A DNA stretch of 64,000 nt from Watersipora subatra (Eukaryota; Bryozoa; Gymnolaemata; Cheilostomatida; Watersiporidae): NCBI RefSeq assembly GCF_963576615.1, contig NC_088708.1:53555196-53619195 (forward strand), read 5' to 3'. The position numbers and the translations under genes are program-made. The notes under the pieces were generated by a model that did no database searches, was not told where the DNA came from, and worked only from the letters and a program-made list of their open reading frames with translations. Positions 47,816 to 59,700 of the stretch are shown here, piece after piece (position 1 is the first letter of the stretch; each line of letters begins with the position of its first letter).

Positions 47816-48932
47816 CAGTCAAACATGGATAACTCGTCCACGGATAGCTCGAACACATGGTTAATTCGAACATTTCCTTTGGTCCGTCCCCACGTAATGA
47901 TAAATTGCTATAGATAACTCAAACTCAACACTGTTAATTCGAACTGTTTTTTTGCCCAACAGCTACCGAAACGGTTGTTATCGCTTTAGAAAATCACATT
48001 ATTCAAAGTCATAGAGGTAAACCTCATCTTTTCGTAATTCATAAGCGTCGTTATTACCACCATCGGCAAAATATTTTTGTCAACGACTTTTCTAAAAGTT
48101 TGGTGAAATTTGATTTATACTGCGATACGATGAATAGCACGGGCTAGCCGGGTCACGCGCGCAAGAATTTTCGCCACGCACATACAAAACAAAAATCGCA
48201 TGTTGTTTTGTATGTGCGTGGCGAAAATCCTTGAGTGCGTGACTCGGCTAACCCGTGATGAATAGTTTTCCGACGTTGATTCCGTGTTGAATCAACGTCG
48301 GAATGTTGAATGTTTAAAACGTCTTAAAAAATGTTGTAATTAAACGTATACGTTGTCTGAGCTACAAAAAACTATTCATCGTTTGACCTAAACACAGAAT
48401 ACGTGTGTACATTCAATAAGTATCTATTAAAAAAGCGTGAGTGATATAGAATGTACCGTAAAACCTCGTAAAACTTCTAATTGAACTGTCTCGGAGTGTT
48501 GCTCTTAACGAATCCCAGGTGAAGTAAGGTAATCTGCATAAACTTCAAGAAAAAACGGCAAAATTGATCGTGGGTAAAACCCCAAAAAAAAAACTGTCTT
48601 TTCTTTTGAGCATTTCAACAACGATCAAGTTTTGCCAATGTCAATCTGAAAAACGTCCTGGCAATAACATCACCTCAAACAACAAACCAATCTCAAGTGA
48701 TAGAAAAATCTCTATACTTTTTCATGAAAACGTTTTAAACTTTACATTAGAAGCATTTAATTTGAAACAAGCCGTTTGTGCTTTTGATTTATATTATAGT
48801 TTGTATATGTACATGTATCTACTAATAAATAAGTAAATATATGGACTTGTGACAGTGCTCTGATAACTTGAATGCTCTGATAATTCGAACACTTTTGCTC
48901 GGTCCCTTGAAGTTCGAGTTATCCATGTTTGA

Positions 48933-48935
<3 letters not shown>
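47816..48935. mobile_element. TA-flanked MITE family A, copy 2, with nested insertions
   Basis: The ends CAGTCAAACATGGATAACTC and GAGTTATCCATGTTTGACTG are flanked by TA and embedded in TA repeats. It is inverted relative to copy 1 (32756-33517) and about 360 bp longer, because 48120-48515 carries extra sequence including a small MITE at 48138-48257 and a hairpin at about 48268-48303. Confidence 0.9.
48138..48257. mobile_element. 120-bp MITE nested in MITE A, perfect 8-bp duplication
   Basis: Flanked by ATGAATAG at 48130-48137 and 48258-48265. The ends CACGGGCTAGCCGGGTCACG and its near-complement (CGTGACTCGGCTAACCCGTG) pair over most of the length: a foldback with an about 55-bp stem. The 8-bp duplication suggests hAT-type mobilisation. 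Confidence 0.9.

Positions 48936-48993
<58 letters not shown>
48936..48993. repeat. (TA)n microsatellite
   Basis: Nearly 30 TA units immediately after the MITE A terminus. Confidence 0.95.
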
Positions 48994-48998
<5 letters not shown>

Positions 48999-49922
48999 AC
49001 ACAACAGGCAAAGTAGCAATTGAGACAAGTGTGCAAATGAGAAATGATGATGGGTAACTATTAGTGAAACTACTGTCATGTTCATCTGTTTATCAAATAT
49101 GAACAAGTTCATAAAAATATACGACGGTTTAACTTTTTTCCTATGGCAAAGATTGTTTTTATACACCAAGCGACATTCGTCATACAATTTCGAATCCTCA
49201 GCAATTTCAACATGGACTTACATTCCCAGACTACCATCATATTTAAAAGGGTGGTGTTTTAATGAATAAGACGAGGATCCTCTGCGGTGGATAAGCTTTA
49301 ACATCTTCATTTGACAAAGTAGCTTATCGATGAGCAATTTTACGTGTTGTATGTTAGAGACTTGAACAATACATGTGCAATCTGCATTATTGACATGAAA
49401 AAGAAACCATATTTCTGCTTTAGTAAACAATCATAGTAGCAGAGTCATCATCGAGTTACTTTGCAATCAAGCTTGCAAAGCAATAAACGAGCTGCTAAAA
49501 AAGAAGAAAACTCCTAAGATGGTACTTTAAACCTTACAGAGCTCTTTCATTTATACGAACCCCAAAATATGAGGTCTATAATTAGACCACATTACCAGTT
49601 TACAAGACCAATTTCAGTGTATCCTTACTGGCTGGAATCATGTTGTTTCTCGCTTTTACTGTTCGTTAACATTTTGGCCATAAAATATATATATATATAT
49701 ATATATACATGTATCAAAATAAATGGCAAAGGTGGGATATGCATAAGGCAAAGAAACAAATCGAATCTTGTTAGTGCCAGCATTAATAAGGCGACTAAAA
49801 CTACACGTTTTGTTCATAAAAATGAACCTGTTCATATATTAATAATTATTCCCATATGTAGCTGAAGTTAAACTTTACATACACTTATTTGTGTATGTAA
49901 TGTAATTTGTAAATGTAATTGT

Positions 49923-49949
49923 AAAAAAAAAAAAAAAAAAAAAAAAAAT
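49923..49949. repeat. Poly(A) run
   Basis: About 26 consecutive A bases. It may be a retroposon tail, but no body was recognised to its left. Confidence 0.8.
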
Positions 49950-50779
49950 TTGCTGTTTTAGTAAGAAGAAATCAGCTGAAATTAACGAATTTTTCATTGC
50001 CTTATATGCCAACCAGTTGTACAATGACATAGAGAGGCTTTTTAGATACATTGATTCCTAAAAGTTTAATTGTAAATAAAAGAAAGCATTAATTGAAACC
50101 ATTTTTGTCAGTGCTTAGTTATTGTTCCTTCTATTATTCCATGACACTTTTCAAAAAAAAACTTCATTACCCTGCTTTCTATCTCACCATATTTTGGTGA
50201 GACACCGCTAACATACGTTGCTTAACAAACTACAGGTTATCGAACAACAATATGGTAGTAATTTGTCAACATGTTGGCCTATTGTTAACTCGCGTCTAAA
50301 CTTTGAAGGACACCCTTGTGCGAACTCAATTTCGTTATTGAAGAAAACAGTACAACAATAAAAGCCAAAATTTAACCTAAATCCCTGCAAATTAAGTAAC
50401 GTGGCACATTCAGGGGTGCCAGCCGTAAGTATTCCTTAGTAACCACTTCAGACATAAAACTTACAGAGCGTGCTGCGTCCAAATTACTAAATGTCAGATT
50501 CTGAAAAATGTAACAATAAAATACATCTTTATTTGTGCTATGATGATGCTTACTGTTATTTTACAAGAAGAATGTCTAGCGTCTGCATAACTTTTACATC
50601 AGACGGATCCCGCTCGGAATAATCTGGTTCAACATAACATTGTTTTTTTAATTAGGGCATGGAGCCGTGCGCTCCTTGTCTAGACGAACGTACATTTGTT
50701 TTATAGACCTCAGCCTAATTTTCATCACCGGATGTGGTAAAACGTCAAACGCGCCAATATTGAATAGACCATAGCGAAC

Positions 50780-53700
50780 ATGAATTTTCATTATCTAGAC
50801 CTTGATGACATCCTTACCACTGGAGAGACACTCAGTTGTGTCCTTGAGATGAACATCAAAGGATTAGGTGAGTAATTGAGTGCAAAGAATTATTTGAAAA
50901 TTAGTGGCTCAAATATTGTTTACTTCAAATTATATCAAGCTGATATATATTTATCTCACGTACATTGACATCAAATAACGAGTACAGCGTGCACAAGCAC
51001 GTTTTAGACTTTATAAAAGTTAATGACGAAAATCAAGTAATTGATTATTTTACTGATATACTTGGCAATACTCTCGACATGGTCGTATCTTCAGTTAAAG
51101 TCAATTATGTGGCATTATGGTACCTGTCTGTATCGTACATAAAGGCAGTGCTAAGGTACCAAAACATTGCTAGAAATTTGAAAAACGTCTTTGTCAGATA
51201 TTTATGCATCTAGTCGTAAACTGAGAACAGATACTAAGCACTTAGCATTACATACCAAATCAGCAGAATCTGTTGGGACAGAGTTCAGATCAAGATTTCT
51301 CAGTATGATCGAAGGATGTAATCCGACATATGGGGTTGGACGTCGGAAAAAAAACACTTGGTACAGATAAACACCATAAGGGGCATACAAAAGCAAAACA
51401 GTCTCTATCGAGTATACTGTGCTCATGCAACCGATGCGATGCGCAAGTCTCAAGGCCCAGACTGAATTGTGTAAGACACAAGTTAACAATGACTACAATC
51501 AATTCATCAACAGGCATGATCGCGGAGAGCTCGCAATTGATAACTCTAGGCCCTTATTTGCATTTATATCCCACAAAACTGGTGACAATAGTGTTGAAGG
51601 GTAGTGCTGATGATACACCAAATGACTCGTTCGAGTGTTTCGCAAAGGCCTTTACATCTGTGTTTACTGATGACAATAGCATTATATCTCCCGATAACAT
51701 GCACCAGATAACAACTTAAACTGGATCACTTGTAGTATCCAAACAGGGAGTCAGGAAACTCTTGCAGGCACTTGATCTTAGGAAAAGCACCTGATGACAT
51801 CTCACCAGCTTTTTTGTGATTCGCGGTTCTCTACATACGTGTAGTTATAACCAGCATTATGAACTGTTTTAAAACAACAGGTCAAGGTGATTGGAAACCT
51901 GGTGATTGAAAGGTGGCTAATGTTGTACCGATTTACAAGGGTAAGGGTGATAGATCGTTGCCGCTAAATTACCGACTGATATCATTGACATTCATCTTTT
52001 CAAAAGTCACTGAGCATATTTTTGCACATGATATTTACGAAAACATTGACAGAGAGCAACTGCTTACTGACTGTCAGTATGGATTTAGGGCTAAAAGGGG
52101 TGTGAGTCGCAGCTGTTGTCCATGGTCTCGGGGTTGTAAATAATTTTGATGATACGATTCAAACTGATATGGTTGTATTAGACTTTTCCAAAGCCTATGA
52201 TGTAGTCCCCCATAAAAACTAGTCTATACGTTATCTAAGCGTGGAGTCCATAAACATTTGGTAGAGTGAATTTCTAATTGGCTCAGGGGGCGATCACATT
52301 TCATAGGTGTTAATGGTTGCAATTCATCTCTACATATTTGAGTTAATGTGTGTCCCAGGGTTCAGTGCTGGGTCCAATTTTGTTCCTTATTTACATAAAT
52401 GGCATGTCAAATGTAGTGCAAAACTTAAGATTGAAGCTTTTTGCTGATGACACGCTGTTGTTTCGTTCTGTTGAGAGCCCTGAGGACAGTGTTGCTATGC
52501 CACAAGACCTAGACAAATGAAAAAGAAAAGCAATTTTTGTCTATTTGCAGACCCATTTTTAATACTCCTCTACTGTTTGGTCCCCTTACCTCATTAAAAA
52601 TATCAAAAAACTAGAAAGTATAAATAGAAAAGCTTTCCGCTGGATGTATAATTTTACAAAATACTCGGAAATTACTGACATTTTGTCCAAGTATTGCTGG
52701 CCTTTTCTACAAGATCGACGAAGGACTGCCGATGTCAACTTTTTAAATAAAATAAATCACGGAAGGATGAAAATTGTAGAGGGATTGTTAACTACAAAAT
52801 TAAAAACATCACATTATATTAGATTTCGTGCCACAGAGGGACATATAACAGCAGATGTTAAAAAAAACATTGTTTTATTGAACACCAAACGACATTAGGT
52901 AATCTTGACCTAAGTGGTCTCTTTTTATATACGATATATTTTTTTGTAAAGCTTTTGGAAAAAATTTTGGCACATCACTATAATGCCTCTTAGATGCGAA
53001 TGTGATTATTTAGTGTAGATATAGATAGAAGCACGTGTAACTATAACAAAACCGCTGCTTTCAAAATTAAATTTACGTCAATGTCAGCTTACACACTCGG
53101 TTTAGTTTGTAAGGGTGTAAGGATTTAACAATATTGTAAATACGGCCATTATGACTTGTCAATCAATAAGCGGATTGAGTAGATACCTTACCTCAAAGAG
53201 CTCAGATGGCTCATTTTGGAAAAATACTTCAGCGGCAAATATGAAAATGCTTCACTTGCTTTAGAGGGTTTAATGTTTTTGAGAATAAAGCAGCTTGCGG
53301 CTAGTTTTCGATTGCATGGTTATGGGAACCAGTCGTCTGGTTTTTATGGACTTTGGTAAGAAGCTGTTGTAGCTAAGATTGAGGCATAGACAGATGTTGA
53401 TTGACCTTTGTGTGGAGTCTGGGTTCCGACAGTTATTTTTTATTGGTCTAACTTTTTTCATGCAGATAAGTGGTATTGATGTTTGTCGCCTCTGCGTATA
53501 AATCTCATCTGAAAGGAGGTTCTGTAATTGTTTTTCTCCGTTTTGGAGCTTATTGATGTGAAGATTTGTGAGAGCATTGGTTATGCCATGTTTCCCTTTG
53601 ATGTCTTTTATAAAGTCCTGATTGTGAGCGTGTTCAATCGCCTTGGTAGTGGATTTGTCAGCAATATACTATAAGCAGTCTGCTTACCTGAGTAGCGGCC

Positions 53701-56700
53701 TACAGAGACTCGTATAAGCCAAGGGTTTCGGCTGTATATGGGCCACTGGGATGGTATACTTAATATTCGCAAGCACCTATCTTGAGCTGTTGACCCTTGT
53801 TGTGAGGTCGGTATTATCTGGGGTAGGAACCAATTCTCAAATTATCTCTTTGATGACACAATTTAGTCTTACATTTCAGATTTTCTGAGGCAAAAAGTTA
53901 TCGCAGTCGCTTTCATTGGTTTTTCTTAGAAGGCTTCTGCTCTTGGCATATTTCATTTTTTTCATTGATTTGCTTGTTTGCTTGCTGGTTTCCTGTTTCT
54001 GTCATCTGAATGCCTAGTTTATCCTCATTCTATGATTGACTAGATGAATGTCCGGCAATGCACAGGTATTAAAAACAGCTTATAAACAATGGCAAGTAAT
54101 GTAGTTGCTTGCCATTAGCCTGCCACATTGCCAATGACTAGTTTGAGTATGCTACAATCAGTATTGGTAAACCTACTTAGAAGGGCCTTGTAAGCTTAGT
54201 GACGTTGCATAATGCAGAGTACTATTGCTTGTCGTGTAGCTCAATTGGTTAGGTTATTGAATGGTTAATGGGAGGTTCCGAGATCAAGTCCAGATCTTTC
54301 ATTCCTAGATCTTAATATCTATAGCTGGACAGACCAAACGACAGACTTTTGAGATTTGTAGATATATACATATATATAGAATCTCCGAATGCCCGGCATT
54401 GCACGGGTATTAGAAAGCAGTTTATAAACGGCGCAGGTAAGGTAGTTGCCTGCCACTTATCATTAGCCTGGCACATGGTCAATGAACAATTTGAGTTAGC
54501 TACTATCCGTAATGTTAAACTTACTAAAAGGAGCTGAGAGAGCAAGCTTTCGTGACTTTGCGTAATGCAGAGTGCTGTGCGTATTTTTACCCAGATAACG
54601 ACTCATATCCCCAATGAATCCATTGCATCTCGTGTAGTTTAATTGGTTAGGTTATCGCCTGGTGAATGGGAGGTTCCGAGATCAAATCTTCTGCGGTACA
54701 GATTTGTCGTTGCTAGATACTAATCGCTATAGCTGAACGACTGATGATGGCAGACTTTGAGATTTATATATAATATAGATTCAATAGACTTGCAGATCTG
54801 CAAGTCTATGCATCTATGCCAGTAGTTTCACTTCTTGTTTAATACCGTCAAGTATCGTTCAATTTTTGGTCTGGCTAAATAATCTCATTTGGATAGGCTA
54901 TATGACACGTAGATCTTTGGATACAGTTTAAGAGATCAAGATCTCTAACAATAACTATGTGAGAGGTCATGGACTACGGTCTCATAGTAGAATTAGATGA
55001 AAGTCCGGCGTTGCCCGGGTAATGAAAAAGTCTTTGCACTGAAAATTTATTTTTATTCAACACATACATCATTAAGTATTTTAACTTTTATATGAAGCTG
55101 TTTTTTATAGATTTGAATATTTGTAGGCGTGTGTTATTACCCCACTACCCAAGAGGTGAATGATTGCCGGTTCTTTTTGGAGGTATTAGATTATATGTAA
55201 CTTGTGAGAATACATGTATTTAACAGATTAATTTTAAATAAAAAATATTACAGAATATGGTAGTCTTTTGTAGTTGAAATTTTATTAGAACAATGTCCGG
55301 AAAAATTGGTTAGATGGAAAATTAATATTAATAATAAATATTGGAAACTAAATAATAACAACAATGGTAGGAAAATGAATAGGTTATGTTCAAACTTAAA
55401 ACATGATATTCAAATTATGATAAAAAAAACGCAAATCTGAAATGATCATGAATCAAACTTTAAAAACTTATGTTATAAACTTCTAAAGTTATAATAAGTT
55501 TATAAATGTAATAAAAGAATGTAAATATAAGAGAGTGACGAATAACTGATACTTATAGTCTTACACGATAGTGCAGCAAATCTTACAGATAATCTTATAG
55601 TAATCTTACAGATGTTTGTTATAAAACGTGAAATTAATCACGGATTACTAATTTGGTTGGAAGGAAATATGTATAAGTTAATACACAAAGCGAGCATTGT
55701 AATGAACTTTTGAGAAAGTTTGCGTAACAAACTCAATATTCTTCTGTTGAGGAAAGGAAATTGTGCATGTTAATATACTATATCGATATTAAAATAAACT
55801 TTAAATTGAAAATAGAAAATATTCATACAAACAAATATGTTTTAAATAGAACTGATTGAAGATTTAGTTTTAATTGAAATAAAAAACGTAAAAGCTGTAA
55901 AAAAAGAAAAATATTTTTGGGGTATTTAATGATTGTTGAAAGTACGATAAGCGCCGAGAAATCCCTATGAATTAATGTGTTATAATCAGAATCAAGGAAA
56001 ACGTAGTGTAGCTGGAAAAAAGTCTTCAGAGCAGTTGAAATAAATTAGGAGAGCCAATAAATGTTGATGTGTAATAAATAGCAAGTATGTAAACTACGAA
56101 ACAGATAATCTTGTAATGATACATTTAATATAAACTGAGAAAACCCAATTAAAATCGTTATTTCGTCATTATCAGCACAACAATCGTCAAATTTTTATTC
56201 TGAGAAAAGTTTTTGTTGATATCGTATGGCGGAAAACTAATTTGCTCTAATATGGTGAGGACGAAAAAGCATCATGTTTTATAGGGTTATGCGCAAAAAA
56301 TTTTTATAACAGGAGCATCGTAACCCCTAAGCGCAATGTATCAATTAATACGTCATTTAGCGTGTGAAATCGGGAAAAGGGTGTACAGTATATGATAAAA
56401 GCGATAGTACTCTAATACAGTAATAGTGAGAGTTATGGAACCGTAAGAGCCTTCGTAGACTTGTAGTTAGATGATTGATTTATAAACATGCGGTTGCAAT
56501 TTTCATGAGACTTTAATAGTTATAGCTGGACACACAGAATCACAGACACACAAACACTGAGATTTATATATATAGACTAGTTGAATGCCCAGCGTTTGTG
56601 AGAATGATTCTTTTAGATTAAATTAGATTTCTTTGTTGTCAATATTTTGCAGTAATACATATTTTGCAGTTGTCAATTTTGGTGCAGAATACTTCTCACA

Positions 56701-59700
56701 AAGTCTTTCTGCAATCGGTAACTAACTTCTTATAAAAAACGATTATTCACTAGTCATGGAAAGGCTTGTAAAACCACTTTTAGTACATAGCTTTTAGCAA
56801 CATCGCAAAAAAAGTCATTTTTAATTGGCAAAGTTTCTTTACCCGATGAATTTGAGTAACTTGAGCTAGTCTAAATCTTTACTATAATAATAACCGTTAT
56901 TATAACTTACTTTTATTTTGAACAACATAACATTTGATTTTTGCTTCGTTACTTTTTAGAATGTTCGAGTAACTCGTGTCGTTAGCCCCTCAAGACATCT
57001 GACTCTATCGTATTCTTATCTTGTTTTTCTTATTACAAGTAGTAAATATCTAGGATACCCTTTGCTCCATTTTATCATTGACATAGCCTGTGACCCTGAT
57101 TAATAAGACAATTGGCTAACTTTGATCTCTGGACAACTTTAACTCCACCCTCAACTTGTTAAAACATAAACCTACATAGCCCGTGCAGGCATAAACAGCG
57201 TGCTCATTAGTGGACAAAGGTTACATCTTGTTTTATCTAATCTCAACTGTATTTGAGATGAAGGTTCAAACCATTATATTGTCTTCTCCTGTTTCTGGGC
57301 TGTCGGGCATCAAAACATCAGTAATTCTAAGCAGTTTATTACAAGTTATCTGAGGGTTTGCTGCCAAATACGGTGTCAGCATACTATCACTTTCCAATCA
57401 CAGAAGCGCTGTCCAAGTCAGCAATTGATCATTTAAAAGTCCTTTACTAGCTTGAATCCTGTTCTGCTAACCACAGTGTTTACAAAAACAATGCATGAGC
57501 TAAATTGAAATCTAGTCAAAGTTACCTCTCAAACTTTATCGATTATATGGAAAAAGTTGTATAGTTATCGTTTGATTGTATTGAAATTGTCTCCTCCGGT
57601 TTCCAACCTCCCTATTTAATCGTGATCTATAACAGTGAAGACTTGCATTTTAAGATTCACTATAGTCTACATATTAAAAAGATGGGATCTTTTTCTCTAC
57701 ACAATGTTGTGCATACCATTACACAACCTCTTGTTCTCGCCCGTCTTTTTCATTCATGCTAGCTGTTCTTCTATAGCTTCATCTGTCAACATTATGAGGA
57801 AAAATAACAAGTATGATCTATGATAAATTGATTTTACTAAGCATCAGGAAGCGATGAGCGACATTTGATGCGCGGTACCCGTCTGAATGATCGCCATGGA
57901 GATCGATTGAGCTAGATCCTCATCGTCATCATCACTTAAAAAAATGTTAAATAGCAGGCTGGCTTTGACTATACAACTTCCCTGATCTGATAAATTCATT
58001 TTGCCATTTCATCCTAGGCCACCTTGACCCAAGCACAGACGATGTTGATCTGAAAAAGGGTGCTAAGCTAGAGTTACCCTTCTGGCTTGCACAGAAGTTA
58101 AAGAATGACGAGAAGAATAAGGTAGTAACTGTCGGTTTGCCCAAACCATATAGAGAGTCATACAGAGAAATGTACAAGGCTGAACCACAGGTTGTTGATC
58201 TTCAGTCTCTCGGTCCAAACTTCTATAATCTCGCCATGAAGATGCCACTTATAGACCCAGTACAGTGCAAGGACATCACAGCATCCGCTTTACAGGTATA
58301 CATCTTTGTCTTATAGACCCAGTCCAGTGCAAGGACAAGACAGCATCCGCTTTACAAGTATCTTTTATTCATGTGGTTTCAAAAGTTGTTCGCAAAGTAA
58401 CTGACAACTAGTCATACTACACCGAAGATTAAAGCAACTTGACTGTGAACACACTTTATGGGTCATCAAAATTTTATTTTATATTGTCCATAGTATCATT
58501 GCGTTTATCATTGTATCGCTCACTATTCATTTTATATTACTATATAATATATAGTAAAGTGAAATGGCTAGTATATAAACGGTATACAAATATATTATGT
58601 TTGTACTTTTACTATACATGTATAGTAATTTTTTAACTTGATGTAATGTTTCGGTGATTCACCCAAATGACTTGATTTTTTTTATAAAATAATACAGTAT
58701 AAAAAATTATGGAAGGACTCATTCCATAATTTTTCTGGTCTCCTTCCAAAGGAGACCAGAATGGAATGGAAACGAATGAATGGCTGATTTTTTAAATTAG
58801 TCAATAAAGAGAGCCCAAACTTATTTGGATTCAAAAGTCAGGCACCAGAGTGCTCTTCAATCAAGGCTAGATGATAATAAATATGAATCAAGGCCATTCC
58901 TCAGTATTGTTTCAGCTTCTCAGCAATTGAACTAATTTTTTGTGCCCAGGAAGAATGATATTAGGTGATTTGCAAGGCAAGCTTCATGAGAATTTACTTC
59001 GTGCTTTTTGTAGAACCTTTGAATTAATAATGGGCCTTATATTTTGCACATATTTTTTATATAACTTTCTAATATCCCGCTATTAAAGTAACACGGGCAT
59101 TTCTAAATATTATACCTATATATACATGTATATATATGCTGAATACAAAGTTTCAACAAAGTTTGTTTTGATGATGCGATCATTAAATTGAATTATTAGC
59201 CTATTATATACACTTGCTGAACCAAAAGGTGTTTCAGTTTTCTATACCTCGTTAATATTCGATACTGTGCCTTGATACCGTTTATTCTATTGATTTTTAG
59301 GTTTTGTTTGAAGTTGGATATAAACTCGCTTTTTTACCTCATTACTCACCGGCTATACGTAATTACACTGTATAGTGAATATTTATGTTATAGATTTATA
59401 AGGTTGTAAAGATTAAATTTTTACTGATTTTTAATTATCCTTAATAGCAAGACCTAGTTTCACTGAAGTAGTAGTTTCTGGAAGGAGTTGCTTACTCTTA
59501 GCAAGCTCTTGCAGTCTATGCAGTTATGCTGTGTTATTTGTCATGAATAGACAATTTCTTTTCTCTGTTCACTTGATCTGAACTTCAAGAAAATAAAATG
59601 GACAAACTTTGAATTGCTAGCGCCTAATGTAATTTGAAAACATGGCGAATTGCTACCTTAAAATTCATAAGATGAAAATTAAACCATAACTGTCAAGTAC

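Larger units (their letters stand above)
44443..50779. other. Head-to-head gap between AMFR and GINS3, filled with nested repeats
   Basis: No host gene recognised. It contains MITE C, inverted Penelope-like fragments, MITE B, MITE A copy 2 and TA microsatellites (each listed separately). Nothing specific was seen in 44460-44890 or 49000-49900 apart from a poly(A) run, or in 49950-50770, where the GINS3 promoter should lie. Confidence 0.6.

Noticed and set aside
47612-49036. Repetitive Tyr-Ile open frames
   Set aside because: They are translations of TA and TATGATATATATA microsatellites.
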